Below are positions 37,071-46,193 of a DNA stretch of 64,000 bases, piece by piece. Both the position numbers and the translations under genes were made by a program. Position 1 is the first letter of the stretch; each line of letters opens with the position of its first letter. This stretch comes from Pseudomonas marvdashtae (GTDB lineage Bacteria > Pseudomonadota > Gammaproteobacteria > Pseudomonadales > Pseudomonadaceae), in NCBI RefSeq assembly GCF_014268655.2, contig NZ_JABWQX020000001.1, forward strand, positions 581,001 to 645,000, in the 5' to 3' direction. Under the pieces are notes generated by a model. It was not told the DNA's origin. It saw only the letters and a program-made list of their open reading frames with translations, and ran no database searches.

Positions 37071-37812
37071 CCGTCATTTCGATCAGCTCGCCACGCGCTT
37101 CGCTGAAAAAATCTACGGCGGCGCCAAGGGCGCGATTCGTCTGGCCGTGCTCCAGGCCGATCTGCTTGAAACCTTGCCAGACCGCCCGCTGCGGGTATTG
37201 GACATTGGCGCGGGGCTTGGACACATGTCGTTGTGGCTGGCCGAGCGGGGCCATCAGGTCACCCTGGCCGAGCCGGCCGAGCCCATGCTCGAAGGCGCCC
37301 GCCAGCGGTTTGCCGAGGCCGGCCAGAGCGCGACGTTCATCCAGGCGCCGTGGCAGGACCTGCTCGGCCAGCTCCCCGAGCCTTACGACCTGGTGCTGTG
37401 CCATGCGGTGCTCGAATGGCTGGCCGAGCCTCACGCGATCCTGCCCGTGCTGCATCAACTGACGGTGCCCGGCGGCTGGTTGTCCCTGGCCTTCTACAAC
37501 CGTGACGCGCTGGTTTATCGCAACCTGCTCAAGGGGCATTTTCGAAAACTGCGCAAAAACGACATGGCCGGCGAAAAACAGAGCCTGACGCCGCAACAAC
37601 CCCTTGATCCGCGGGAATTGGCGGCGCAACTTGAAGACTTGTGGCAGGTCGAAATCCAGAGTGGCGTGCGGGTTTTTCATGACTACATGCCGGTGGAGTT
37701 CCAGGGGCGCGTAGAGCTCGCGCAGTTATTGGAAATGGAACTGGCCCACCGTCGCCATCCGGCGTTTGCCGGTTTGGGACGTTATCTGCACTGGGTCTGC
37801 CGTCCGGTGTGA
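37063..37812 (+). CDS. cmoM: tRNA 5-carboxymethoxyuridine methyltransferase CmoM
   Basis: 249 aa. Class I SAM-dependent methyltransferase: RVLDIGAGLGHMSLWLAERGHQVTLAEPA (motif I and following acidic residue), LVLCHAVLEWLAEPHAIL, SLAFYNRDALVYRNLLKGHF. The sequence matches SmtA/CmoM, which methylates the carboxyl of cmo5U34 in wobble tRNAs. It starts inside the mazG-like gene. Confidence 0.9.
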   Translation: MSDRHFDQLATRFAEKIYGGAKGAIRLAVLQADLLETLPDRPLRVLDIGAGLGHMSLWLAERGHQVTLAEPAEPMLEGARQRFAEAGQSATFIQAPWQDLLGQLPEPYDLVLCHAVLEWLAEPHAILPVLHQLTVPGGWLSLAFYNRDALVYRNLLKGHFRKLRKNDMAGEKQSLTPQQPLDPRELAAQLEDLWQVEIQSGVRVFHDYMPVEFQGRVELAQLLEMELAHRRHPAFAGLGRYLHWVCRPV

Positions 37813-37824
37813 CTGGAGAGCGAA

Positions 37825-38433
37825 ATGAAAGGTCGTTCAGGGTTATTGGTGTTGTGCCTGGGACTGGCAGCCTGCCAGGGCAGCAACCCGTATGTGGCGA
37901 CATCCAATCCGTTGCCGCCGGCTCCGCCGGAGGCCGCCAAGGTGTTCGATCGCAGCGCCTATCCGGCGCCGCCCCGTGACTATGGGCGCTACCGCAGTTG
38001 GGCCTGGCTCAATGGTCGGCTGCCACCCGGCACGGCCTGGGCGGATTCGGCCCAAGTGGCCGAGGCGGTGAGCGAAGCCCTGGACCAGCGTGGCCTGCGC
38101 CCGCTGCATGACAATCGGCCGGCGGACCTTTTCGTCAGCGCCGACCTGCGCCTGGAGACTCGCATCCGCCAGGTTCGGGAAGATTATGATTCGGGTTATT
38201 ACGGCGGCTACAACCGCTACGGCCCAGGCTACGGCATGTACAACACCGTTCCGATGGTGCGCACCTACCAGGAACAGGTCGTGGTGGTTCGGGTGGACCT
38301 GTTCGATGCCCGCAATGGCCAGCCGGTATGGAGCGCCAGTGCCGAGACGAGCCAGCGAGGCGATCAAAGCGAGCGCACCGACGCCATTCGTGAAGCAGTG
38401 GAAAAGGCCATGTCGGCTTATCCCCCCAGTTGA
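37825..38433 (+). CDS. DUF4136 lipoprotein, first of two
   Basis: 202 aa. Signal with lipobox LAAC ([23 protein letters not shown]). DUF4136 region with [32 protein letters not shown], a Gly/Tyr-rich segment ([18 protein letters not shown]), [24 protein letters not shown]. Likely periplasm-facing outer-membrane lipoprotein of unknown role. Paralogue of the next gene, 21 bases away. Confidence 0.87.
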   Translation: MKGRSGLLVLCLGLAACQGSNPYVATSNPLPPAPPEAAKVFDRSAYPAPPRDYGRYRSWAWLNGRLPPGTAWADSAQVAEAVSEALDQRGLRPLHDNRPADLFVSADLRLETRIRQVREDYDSGYYGGYNRYGPGYGMYNTVPMVRTYQEQVVVVRVDLFDARNGQPVWSASAETSQRGDQSERTDAIREAVEKAMSAYPPS

Positions 38434-38453
38434 TTACGCAACGGAGAAAAACC

Positions 38454-39011
38454 ATGTTTCGCCGTCTTGCCTTGTTTGCCCTTGTCCTGTTGCTTGGCGC
38501 CTGTGCTTCCAATCAGGTCAACCATGATTTCGACACCAGCCGCGATTTCGCCGCCTACCGCAGCTGGAGCTGGAAAGAGCCGGCGTTGCAGTATCGCCCC
38601 GACGACCCACGCATCCAGAGCGACCTGACCGAGCAGCGGATCCGCCAGGCCGTCGCCGATCAACTTGACCAGCGTGGCCTGCGTCCGGCGCCTGCCGGTG
38701 CCCGGGGCGATGTGCAAGTCCAGGCCTACCTGATCGTCGAGGATCGCCAGCAGCAAGTGACGACCAATTACGGTGGCGGTTGGGGCGGTCCTTGGAATGG
38801 TTACTGGGGCGGGCCGATGTACAACGAAACCCGCAACGTCAGCTACAAGGTCGCGACGGTGCAGATCGATCTGCTCGATGGCAAGGACGGCAAGCTGGTG
38901 TGGCGCGGCAGCGATGAGCAACTGCTGAGCAATTCGCCCAACCCGACCGATCGCAGCACCAAGGTGCGCGAGACAGTGGGGCGGATCCTGTCCAATTATC
39001 CGCCGCGCTGA
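38454..39011 (+). CDS. DUF4136 lipoprotein, second of two
   Basis: 185 aa from the ATG at 38454, GGAG upstream. Lipobox LGAC (MFRRLALFALVLLLGACASNQ). Same plan as its neighbour: [38 protein letters not shown], a Gly/Trp-rich GGGWGGPWNGYWGGPMYN, then VQIDLLDGKDGKLVWRGS. A tandem duplication with the previous gene is evident. Confidence 0.87.
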   Translation: MFRRLALFALVLLLGACASNQVNHDFDTSRDFAAYRSWSWKEPALQYRPDDPRIQSDLTEQRIRQAVADQLDQRGLRPAPAGARGDVQVQAYLIVEDRQQQVTTNYGGGWGGPWNGYWGGPMYNETRNVSYKVATVQIDLLDGKDGKLVWRGSDEQLLSNSPNPTDRSTKVRETVGRILSNYPPR

Positions 39012-39025
39012 CCGTGAAAATTCTT

Positions 39026-39053
39026 GTCGGGAGCGAGCAGATTCGCTCCCGAC
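39026..39053. terminator. Hairpin between convergent genes (REP-like)
   Basis: GTCGGGAGCGA and TCGCTCCCGAC form a perfect 11-bp stem with a six-base loop. It stands between the end of the DUF4136 pair and the end of the leftward MaoC gene. It lacks a T-run and resembles the AGCGAGC REP family of pseudomonads, so either a REP unit or a bidirectional terminator. Confidence 0.6.
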
Positions 39054-39083
39054 AGAGGATTTATCGCCAAAACCGTCTGTTGC

Positions 39084-39947
39084 TCAAGCCACCGCCGGCC
39101 GCCACGTCCCGATCATATGCTCCAGCTCCCCAGCGCCTACCAATCGCAGCTTCCCGCTGGACCCCGCGGCGCTCGCCAGCAGTGTCACTTCGCTGGGAAG
39201 GCGTACCGGTTTCTTGAAGGTCACGTCGATCTCGATGTTGGCCTCGGGCAAATGGTCATCCAGCGCCGCCAAGGTCCGCGCCTTGTTCCATAGGCCGTGG
39301 GCAATGGCGCTAGGGAAACCGAACAGACGGGCGCTGGCGCTGCTCAGGTGGATCGGATTGTAGTCACCCGACACTTTCGCGTATTGCCGGCCAATGTCAG
39401 CCGGTGCGGTCCAGCGCGCCACTTCGGCCAACTCGTGGTCGACCTGCGGAGGGTCTTCGACCAAGGCACCATCAAGCTGGACGCCCTTGCACAACATCTG
39501 GCTTTCGGCCTCCCACAGCGGTCCCAATTGATCCTCGATACGGGTCACCAGATCGAACACCGCACCCTTGGCATGGGCTTGCAGGTTTTCGACATTGACG
39601 CTGGCCCGTACCTGACCGACCCCGCCCATGGGCCGCAGCACGCGGATGCGATTGCTCAGGTGGATCAGCCCCAGCAGCGGGAACGGAAAGTCCCGGTCGG
39701 TCAATAATCGCATTTGCAGGGCGAACGCCAGGACGTGCGGATAAGTCGGCGGCAGCAGCCCGCTTTCAGCGAAACCGCAGACCTTGCGATACGCCGCCAG
39801 GCGTTGCTGATCGACTTGGATCATCTGGCGCAGTCCAACGTCCGGCAACGTGGTACCGGTGATCTTGCGGCGTGTCGCGGCCTTTGCGTACAGCCCGGAC
39901 ATCGACGGCGCGGCGGTTATTTCATGCCATTGGATCGTCATGGTCAT
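39084..39947 (-). CDS. MaoC-like acyl dehydratase (double hotdog)
   Basis: 287 aa. The C-terminal hotdog half holds the hydratase motif YAKVSGDYNPIHLSSASARLFGFPSAIAHGLW (Asp/His pair). The N-terminal half is a degenerate hotdog. The start ATG overlaps the stop of the upstream FabG-like gene (ATGA), so they form an operon for a fatty-acid or polyhydroxyalkanoate-type reaction sequence: ketoreduction then dehydration. Confidence 0.88.
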   Translation of the reverse strand: MTMTIQWHEITAAPSMSGLYAKAATRRKITGTTLPDVGLRQMIQVDQQRLAAYRKVCGFAESGLLPPTYPHVLAFALQMRLLTDRDFPFPLLGLIHLSNRIRVLRPMGGVGQVRASVNVENLQAHAKGAVFDLVTRIEDQLGPLWEAESQMLCKGVQLDGALVEDPPQVDHELAEVARWTAPADIGRQYAKVSGDYNPIHLSSASARLFGFPSAIAHGLWNKARTLAALDDHLPEANIEIDVTFKKPVRLPSEVTLLASAAGSSGKLRLVGAGELEHMIGTWRPAVA

Positions 39948-41296
39948 GCCCCCAACAGGCTTTGTCCGCAGACTCGCAGCGCCTGTCCGGTGACGGCGCC
40001 GGTTCCCGGTTGGGCGAGCCAGGCCACGGCTTCGGCGACATCCTGAGGCAAGCCGCCCTGGCCCAGCGAGCTCATGCGCCGCCCGGCTTCGCGCAGGCCA
40101 AAGGGAATATCGGCAGTCATGCGCGTTTCAATGAAGCCCGGCGCCACCGCATTGATACTGATCCCTCGCATCTGCAGGGCTGGCGCCCAAGCCTGTGCCA
40201 GGCCGATCAGCCCGGCCTTGCTCGCGGCGTAATTGGTTTGGCCGCGATTGCCGGCGATGCCACTGATGGACGCCAGCAAAATCACCCGGCCGTTATCGCG
40301 CAGGGTGCCATTGTCGAGCAGGGCTTTGGTGAGCACTTGCGGTGCGTTGAGGTTGACAGCCAGTACTGCATCCCAGAATTCCGGGGTCATGTTGGCCAGG
40401 GTCTTGTCGCGAGTGATGCCGGCGTTGTGCACCACGATATCGACGCCGTCGGGCAAATGTCCGATCAACTGCGTGGCTGCGTCTTCGGCACAAATGTCCA
40501 GTGTCACGCTGCGCCCGCTCAGGCGCGCAGCCAGCGCTTCGAGATCGGCCTTGGCCTGCGGAACGTCCAGCAGGATCACGTCGGCGCCATCACGGGCGAG
40601 GGTTTCGGCAATCGACGCACCAATGCCGCGCGCCGCGCCGGTAACCAGCGCCTTGAGCCCCGTCAGCGGTCGGGTCCAGTCCTGGACCTGGGTCTCACAG
40701 GCCTTGAGGCGGATGACCTGGCCGGAAACGTAGGCGCTTTTCGGCGACAGGAAGAACCGCAGGGCGCCTTCCAGCTGCGCTTCGGCACCGTCGCCGACGT
40801 ACAGCAATTGCAGCGTCCCGCCGTTGCGCAGCTCCTTGGCCAGGGAACGGCTGAAACCTTCCAAGGCCCGCTGGGCGCTGGCAGCAAACGGATCGCCGAG
40901 GCTTTCCGGGGCGCGGCCGAGGATGACGACATGGGCGCTGTGGTCGAGGTTTTTCATCAGTGGCTGGAAAAACTCGCGCAGCTGCTTGAGCTGGTCAACC
41001 TGCACCAGGTGGCTGGCGTCGTACACCACCGCCTTGATCTTCGGGCCGTGGCCGGGAATCCATTCGGTCGCCAGCGTCGGTTCGCCCCCGTAGATGAAAA
41101 TGGCGTCAGTGAGGCGTTTGGCGAACGCGCCGACCTGTTCGGTCAACGGGCCGCCGCCCAGCAGCAAGGCGCCCTCGATTGGCCGCAAGCGCCCGGCTTG
41201 CCAACGCTCCAGGCGTACCGGCGATGGCAAGCCGAGAGCGCCAACCAGACGCAGGCCAATGGGCGAATTGGCGAAGTCTATGTAACGATCTGACAT
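39944..41296 (-). CDS. Large 3-oxoacyl-ACP reductase (FabG4 type)
   Basis: 450 aa from the ATG at 41296 (MSDRYIDFANSPIGLRLVGALGLPSPVRLERW). The C-terminal half (about 205-450) is an SDR ketoreductase: TGAARGIGASIAETLA, VVHNAGITRD, catalytic Ser/Tyr/Lys in SISGIAGNRGQTNYAASKAG. The N-terminal half is the flavodoxin-like extension of high-molecular-weight FabG. Upstream in-frame codons to 41440 are unlikely. Co-transcribed with the MaoC gene and divergent from the thiolase gene. Confidence 0.9.
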   Translation of the reverse strand: MSDRYIDFANSPIGLRLVGALGLPSPVRLERWQAGRLRPIEGALLLGGGPLTEQVGAFAKRLTDAIFIYGGEPTLATEWIPGHGPKIKAVVYDASHLVQVDQLKQLREFFQPLMKNLDHSAHVVILGRAPESLGDPFAASAQRALEGFSRSLAKELRNGGTLQLLYVGDGAEAQLEGALRFFLSPKSAYVSGQVIRLKACETQVQDWTRPLTGLKALVTGAARGIGASIAETLARDGADVILLDVPQAKADLEALAARLSGRSVTLDICAEDAATQLIGHLPDGVDIVVHNAGITRDKTLANMTPEFWDAVLAVNLNAPQVLTKALLDNGTLRDNGRVILLASISGIAGNRGQTNYAASKAGLIGLAQAWAPALQMRGISINAVAPGFIETRMTADIPFGLREAGRRMSSLGQGGLPQDVAEAVAWLAQPGTGAVTGQALRVCGQSLLGA

Positions 41297-41433
41297 GGAA
41301 CACACTCCGGCTGATGAGGTTCCAAGTGTGGACCATGTTTGGCAATCAGTCGTTCGATCGCCTGGATAAAGCCTAAGCTCATGCCGGGGCAGGCTATTGT
41401 TGACAGTTTCGGGCATACACAGGGAGTTTTTCC

Positions 41434-42711
41434 ATGGCACAGCTACGCCGCGTCGCGATCATCGGCGGTAACCGCATTCCTTTCGCCCGTTCCAACGGGC
41501 CCTATGCCACTGCTAGCAACCAAGCGATGCTGACGGCCGCGCTCGAGGGCTTGATCGAGCGCTATAACCTGCACGGCGAGCACATCGGCGAAATGGCAGC
41601 GGGGGCGGTGCTGAAATTTTCCCGGGACATGAATCTGACCCGCGAATGCGTGCTCGGCTCAAGGCTGTCGCCGAGCACTCCAGCCTACGATGTGCAGCAG
41701 GCTTGCGGTACGGGTCTGGAAACCGTGCTGCTGGTGGCCAATAAAATCGCCCTGGGCCAGATCGACAGCGCCATCGCCGGCGGCGTGGACACCACCTCCG
41801 ACGCACCGATCGGCGTCAATGAAGGGCTGCGCAGGATTCTGCTGCAAGCCAACCGCTCCAAGACCACCGCCGACAAGATCAAGGCGTTCTTGCAATTGCG
41901 CCCCCAGCATCTGGTTCCCGACCTGCCGCGCATCAACGAACCGCGCACGGGCCTGAACATGGGGCAGCACTGCGAATTGATGGCGCAGACCTGGCAGATT
42001 CCCCGTGAAGAACAGGACCAGCTGGCGTTGGAAAGTCATCAGAAAATGGCCGCTTCTTATGCCGAAGGCTGGCACAACGATTTGATGACACCTTTTCTCG
42101 GCCTGACCCGCGACAACAACCTGCGTCCGGACCTGACCCTGGAGAAGCTCGCCTCGTTGAAACCGGCTTTCGAAAAAAGCGCCAAGGGCACATTGACGGC
42201 GGGCAACGCCACGCCGCTGACCGATGGCGCCTCGCTGGTATTGTTGGGCAGTGAGGAATGGGCCAAGGCCCGTGGGCTGCCGATCCTGGCGTACCTGCGC
42301 GATGGCGAAACGGCGGCGGTGGATTTCGTCAATGGCGCCGAAGGGTTGCTGATGGCGCCGGTCTATGCCGTGCCACGGCTGTTGGCACGCAACGGCCTGA
42401 CGTTGCAGGACTTCGATTACTACGAGATCCACGAGGCATTCGCTGCCCAGGTGTTGTGCACCTTGAAAGCCTGGGAGGACGCGGACTATTGCAAAACCCG
42501 CCTGGGCCTCGATGCGCCGCTGGGTGCCATCGACCGCGGCCGGTTAAACGTGAAAGGCAGCTCACTGGCCGCCGGTCACCCGTTTGCCGCCACCGGCGGA
42601 CGGATCGTCGCCAACCTGGCCAAATTGCTGGACGCGGCGGGGAAGGGCCGGGGGCTGATATCCATCTGCGCGGCCGCCGGCCAAGGTGTGACGGCGATTA
42701 TCGAGCGCTGA
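41434..42711 (+). CDS. Acetyl-CoA C-acyltransferase (FadI-like thiolase)
   Basis: 425 aa. Nucleophile Cys91 in DVQQACGTGLETVLL; GSSLAAGHPFAATGGR supplies the His and SICAAAGQGVTAIIE the second Cys. Together with the divergent FabG-like and MaoC genes it makes a set for fatty acid turnover or elongation. In P. aeruginosa a comparable thiolase and reductase pair is PA4785-PA4786. The last 14 bases overlap the convergent symporter gene. Confidence 0.92.
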   Translation: MAQLRRVAIIGGNRIPFARSNGPYATASNQAMLTAALEGLIERYNLHGEHIGEMAAGAVLKFSRDMNLTRECVLGSRLSPSTPAYDVQQACGTGLETVLLVANKIALGQIDSAIAGGVDTTSDAPIGVNEGLRRILLQANRSKTTADKIKAFLQLRPQHLVPDLPRINEPRTGLNMGQHCELMAQTWQIPREEQDQLALESHQKMAASYAEGWHNDLMTPFLGLTRDNNLRPDLTLEKLASLKPAFEKSAKGTLTAGNATPLTDGASLVLLGSEEWAKARGLPILAYLRDGETAAVDFVNGAEGLLMAPVYAVPRLLARNGLTLQDFDYYEIHEAFAAQVLCTLKAWEDADYCKTRLGLDAPLGAIDRGRLNVKGSSLAAGHPFAATGGRIVANLAKLLDAAGKGRGLISICAAAGQGVTAIIER

Positions 42712-43726
42712 CGGTGGCTTCGCGCGGCTGAGTCGCTTGCGCTCGCCTGCGGCTGGCGTAGCGTTCGGCGAGGATCGAGCAAACGATCAATTGCAGCGGG
42801 TGATAGATCATGATCGGCAACAGGATCAGCCCAAGCCCGGGGTTGTTGCCGAAGATCAGCGCCGCCATCGGCACCCCAGCCGCGAGGGATTTCTTGCTGG
42901 CACAAAACACCGCGGCGATTTCATCGGCGTTGCTGAACCGCAGGGCGCGAGCGGTGCGGGTGGTCATCCACAGAATGACCGCCAGCAACACGGCGCTGCC
43001 CAGTGCCGCGCTAAGCAGCACGCTATTGCCTTGTTGCTGCCAGATCCCCGACACCATCGAATTACAGAACGCCGCGTAGACCAGCAGCAGGATGACCAGC
43101 TTGTCGATGACGCTGGTGTAGCGTTTGTAGCGGGCGAAAAAACCGCCCAGCCAGCGCCGCAGGAACTGCCCGAGCACCAGCGGCAGCAGCAACATCAGGC
43201 AAAGATCGAGCAGTGTCGAACCCAGGTCGATGCCATTGGCACCGCTGCCGACCACTAGACTGACCAACAGGGGTGTCAGGAAGATCCCCAGTACACTGGA
43301 CAGGCTGGCGTTGAGAATCGCCGCCGGCACGTTGCCGCCCGCGCTGCCGGTCAGGGCTACCGACGAAGAAATGGTCGACGGCAGGGCGCATAGATAGAAG
43401 AAGCCCAGCATCAACAACGCCGGCACATGGCTGCGCAACAGCCAGTTGCTGAGCAACCAGATCAGCGGAAATACGACAAACGTAAAGCCTTGCACCATCA
43501 GGTGCAGGCGGATGTTCTTGAAGCCATGGCGGATCTGTTCGCCGGACAGATTGACCCCATGGAGGAAAAACACCACGAAGATGCCGATATTGACTACCCA
43601 TTCAGCATGCATGGCACCGCCAGTGGCGCCGAAGCGGGGGAAAAAGTAAGCCAGCAGCGTGGCGAGCAACATGCCGCAGAGGAACCAGTCGGTCACCATG
43701 CGTTTGAGGTGTTGGAGGATGTGCAT
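42698..43726 (-). CDS. BASS family (bile acid:Na+ symporter-like) transporter
   Basis: 342 aa, about 10 hydrophobic segments. YfeH-type: LPSTISSSVALTGSAGGNVPAAILNASLSSVLGIFLTPLL and CASKKSLAAGVPMAALIFGNNPGLGLILLPIMIYHPLQL are family signatures. Substrate unknown. Divergent AraC gene 79 bases away may regulate it. Overlaps the thiolase gene end to end. Confidence 0.9.
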   Translation of the reverse strand: MHILQHLKRMVTDWFLCGMLLATLLAYFFPRFGATGGAMHAEWVVNIGIFVVFFLHGVNLSGEQIRHGFKNIRLHLMVQGFTFVVFPLIWLLSNWLLRSHVPALLMLGFFYLCALPSTISSSVALTGSAGGNVPAAILNASLSSVLGIFLTPLLVSLVVGSGANGIDLGSTLLDLCLMLLLPLVLGQFLRRWLGGFFARYKRYTSVIDKLVILLLVYAAFCNSMVSGIWQQQGNSVLLSAALGSAVLLAVILWMTTRTARALRFSNADEIAAVFCASKKSLAAGVPMAALIFGNNPGLGLILLPIMIYHPLQLIVCSILAERYASRRRAQATQPREATVSAR

Positions 43727-43805
43727 AGGCCACCGCGCGTTGAAAGAGAAGTCGACTTAGCCTAACGTCGCCTTACACAGTCGTCTTGCGACATAAGGCC
43801 AATCA

Positions 43806-44597
43806 ATGCCGACTAACGGACACCAACAGCTCGAACGGCGGATTCCCGACCTGACGGAACTGCCCAGGCCGCTTTATGCCCGGGTCGAAAGTTTGAACGC
43901 CGGATCATGGACGCCGGTTCACCGTCACGATTGGGTGCAATTTTCCTATGCGATCAGCGGCGTGCTCGGCGTCCATACCGCCGAGGGGAGTTTCTTTGCA
44001 CCGCCGCAGTGGGGGATCTGGATCCCGGCGGATCTGGAGCATCATGTCGTGTCCTCCATGCGGGCGGAAATGCGCAGTCTTTATGTCCATCGCCAAGCGT
44101 GCCCGTGGGCCGAGGACCGCTGTCGGGTGCTGGAAGTCACGCCGCTGGCGCGGGAGCTGATCAAGATGTTCTGTCAGTTCCCCGCCACGTATCCCGAGGG
44201 CGATACCGAGGAAGCACGCCTGGTCCAGGTACTGCTGGATCAACTGGCAGCACTGCCGGAAGTGGGCTTTTCCCTGCCATTGCCCCGTCACGCGCGTTTG
44301 CTGGAACTGTGCAATGAATTGATCGAACAGCCAGAAGGCAGCGTGACGCTGCAAGCCTGGGCGGAACGCCTGGGCACGTCGGAAAAGACTGTGATGCGTC
44401 TGTTTCAGCGTGAAACCGGTTTGAGTTTCCGCGCCTGGCGCCAGCGCATGCGATTGTTGTCTTCCCTGCAATCGCTGGAAAAAGGCGACAGCGTGACCAG
44501 CGCGGCGTTGTCCTGCGGGTATGATTCAACGTCCGCTTTCATCGCGGCATTCAAGGGGCTGTTCGGTTTTACGCCGGGCGAACTGTTCAAGCATTGA
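43806..44597 (+). CDS. AraC family transcriptional regulator
   Basis: 263 aa. The N-terminal cupin sensor (HRHDWVQFSYAISGVLGVHTAEGSFFAPPQWGIWIPADLEHHV) and C-terminal double HTH (SVTLQAWAERLGTSEKTVMRLFQRETGLSFRAWRQRMRLL, SAALSCGYDSTSAFIAAFKGLFGFTPGELF) are complete. Probably controls the divergent BASS transporter. Confidence 0.92.
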   Translation: MPTNGHQQLERRIPDLTELPRPLYARVESLNAGSWTPVHRHDWVQFSYAISGVLGVHTAEGSFFAPPQWGIWIPADLEHHVVSSMRAEMRSLYVHRQACPWAEDRCRVLEVTPLARELIKMFCQFPATYPEGDTEEARLVQVLLDQLAALPEVGFSLPLPRHARLLELCNELIEQPEGSVTLQAWAERLGTSEKTVMRLFQRETGLSFRAWRQRMRLLSSLQSLEKGDSVTSAALSCGYDSTSAFIAAFKGLFGFTPGELFKH

Positions 44598-44722
44598 TCC
44601 ATTTGTCAGCTCTTGTCGCAAATGCCTGCATATTCATTTAGCAGCGCCGCACCCGGTCTCGGCTATGATTCGGCTCGGTTGACCTGGACCGGCACAGTGT
44701 GTGCATCCAAGGTTCATAGGTC

Positions 44723-44752
44723 GGCCCCCCTCCCCGTGAGGGGAGGATTGCC
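44723..44752 (+). promoter_or_regulatory. GNRA-capped hairpin in the leader of the RIO kinase gene
   Basis: CCTCCCC (44729-44735), loop GTGA, GGGGAGG (44740-44746) give a perfect seven-base stem with a GNRA tetraloop; GGC (44723-44725) and GCC (44750-44752) can extend it beyond a bulge. It is 55 bases before the gene start in a 210-base gap. It could be a 5'-leader regulatory element; no known riboswitch pattern fits. Confidence 0.45.
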
Positions 44753-44807
44753 GTATAACGACCTGTCATTCGCGTGTTTGGTAATAAAGGACCCAGAATA
44801 AAAGCTG

Positions 44808-45701
44808 ATGAAGACTCCAAAACGCATTGAACCCCTGATCGAGGACGGTCTGGTCGACGAGGTGCTGCGCCCACTCATGAGTGGTAAAGAAGCAGCTGTT
44901 TATGTGGTGCGCTGCGGCAACGAGCTACGTTGCGCCAAGGTCTACAAGGAGGCGAACAAGCGAAGTTTTCGCCAGGCGGCCGAATATCAGGAAGGCCGCA
45001 AGGTCCGCAACAGCCGTCAGGCCCGCGCCATGGCGAAAGGGTCGAAGTTTGGGCGCAAGGAAACCGAGGACGCCTGGCAGAATGCCGAAGTGGCCGCGCT
45101 GTTCCGGTTGGCCAGCGCTGGCGTGCGAGTCCCCAAGCCGTACGACTTCCTGGAGGGCGTGCTGCTGATGGAACTCGTGGCCGACGAGTACGGCGATGCC
45201 GCGCCGCGCCTGAACGATGTGGTGCTGGAGCCGGACCAGGCCCGTGAATACCATGCATTCCTGATCTCCCAGATCGTGCTGATGCTGTGTACCGGCCTGG
45301 TGCACGGCGACCTGTCGGAGTTCAACGTGCTGCTCACGCCGACCGGCCCGGTGATCATCGACTTGCCGCAAGCGGTGGATGCTGCGGGCAACAACCACGC
45401 CTTCAGCATGCTGGAGCGGGATGTTGGCAACATGGCGTCCTACTTTGGCCGGTTTGCTCCGGAGCTGAAACGCACCAAGTACGCCAAGGAAATGTGGGCC
45501 CTGTTCGAGGCCGGCACCCTGCACCCGGCCAGCGTGTTGACCGGTGAGTTCGACGAGCCGGAAGAGCTGGCGGATGTCGGTGGGATCATGCGCGAGATCG
45601 AAGCCGCGCGCCTCGACGAGGAACGTCGCCAGGCTGTACGCGCGGCCGACGATGCGCCGCCTGGCAAGACCGAAGAACCGCCTCCGCCTTGGATGCAGTG
45701 A
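44808..45701 (+). CDS. RIO-family serine protein kinase/ATPase
   Basis: 297 aa. RIO1-like: MSGKEAAVYVVRCGNELRCAKVYK (nucleotide loop and Lys), TGLVHGDLSEFNVLL (catalytic loop Asp and Asn), VIIDLPQAVD (metal-binding Asp). Bacterial RIO proteins are related to the archaeal/eukaryotic ribosome-biogenesis kinases; in pseudomonads function is poorly known, with possible ties to stress responses or ribosome maturation. The acidic, Pro-rich tail (PPGKTEEPPPPWMQ) is probably disordered. Confidence 0.9.
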   Translation: MKTPKRIEPLIEDGLVDEVLRPLMSGKEAAVYVVRCGNELRCAKVYKEANKRSFRQAAEYQEGRKVRNSRQARAMAKGSKFGRKETEDAWQNAEVAALFRLASAGVRVPKPYDFLEGVLLMELVADEYGDAAPRLNDVVLEPDQAREYHAFLISQIVLMLCTGLVHGDLSEFNVLLTPTGPVIIDLPQAVDAAGNNHAFSMLERDVGNMASYFGRFAPELKRTKYAKEMWALFEAGTLHPASVLTGEFDEPEELADVGGIMREIEAARLDEERRQAVRAADDAPPGKTEEPPPPWMQ

Positions 45702-45715
45702 TCGGTTGATCATGA

Positions 45716-45736
45716 AACCCGGCCCCGGCCGGGTTT
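45716..45736 (+). terminator. Rho-independent terminator after the RIO kinase gene
   Basis: AACCCGGCC and GGCCGGGTT (45716-45724, 45727-45735) pair, followed by TTTTG. It also faces the end of cueR. Confidence 0.85.
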
Positions 45737-45779
45737 TTTGTAAGGGCAACGCCTGCGCTCAGCGGTTGGTGTCCAGTGC

Positions 45780-46193
45780 TCAGGCTTGCGCTGTTTCCTT
45801 GCAGCATCCAGATGCCAGTTCCTTGAGGATCGGGCAGTCCGGGCGATGGTCGCCGTGGCAATGTTCCACCAGGTCCTGGAGGGTGTCGCGCAGTTCGGCC
45901 AGTTCGCGGATTTTCTGGTTTAACTCGTCAATGTGCTGCCGCGCCAGCGTCTTGACATCGGCGCTGGCGCGTTGGCGGTCTTGCCACAGGGTCAGCAATT
46001 TGCCGACTTCCTCCAGGGAAAATCCCAAGTCCCGGGAACGCTTGATGAAGGCCAGCGTGTGCAGGTCTTCCTTGCCATAGATCCGATATCCACTGTCCGT
46101 GCGATGGGCTGGCTTGAGCAGGCCGATGGATTCGTAATACCGGATCATTTTCGCGCTCAGTCCGCTCTGGCGGGCCGCTTGGCCGATGTTCAT
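45780..46193 (-). CDS. cueR: Cu(I)-responsive MerR-family activator
   Basis: 137 aa. N-terminal MerR winged helix ([26 protein letters not shown]), long coiled helix, and the metal loop [11 protein letters not shown] with Cys112 and Cys120, the same numbering as the E. coli CueR copper ligands. It activates copA and copZ through spaced dyad promoters seen at 48623 and 49188. Overlaps copA by four bases (ATGA), so its gene is the second in the copA operon. Confidence 0.95.
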   Translation of the reverse strand: MNIGQAARQSGLSAKMIRYYESIGLLKPAHRTDSGYRIYGKEDLHTLAFIKRSRDLGFSLEEVGKLLTLWQDRQRASADVKTLARQHIDELNQKIRELAELRDTLQDLVEHCHGDHRPDCPILKELASGCCKETAQA

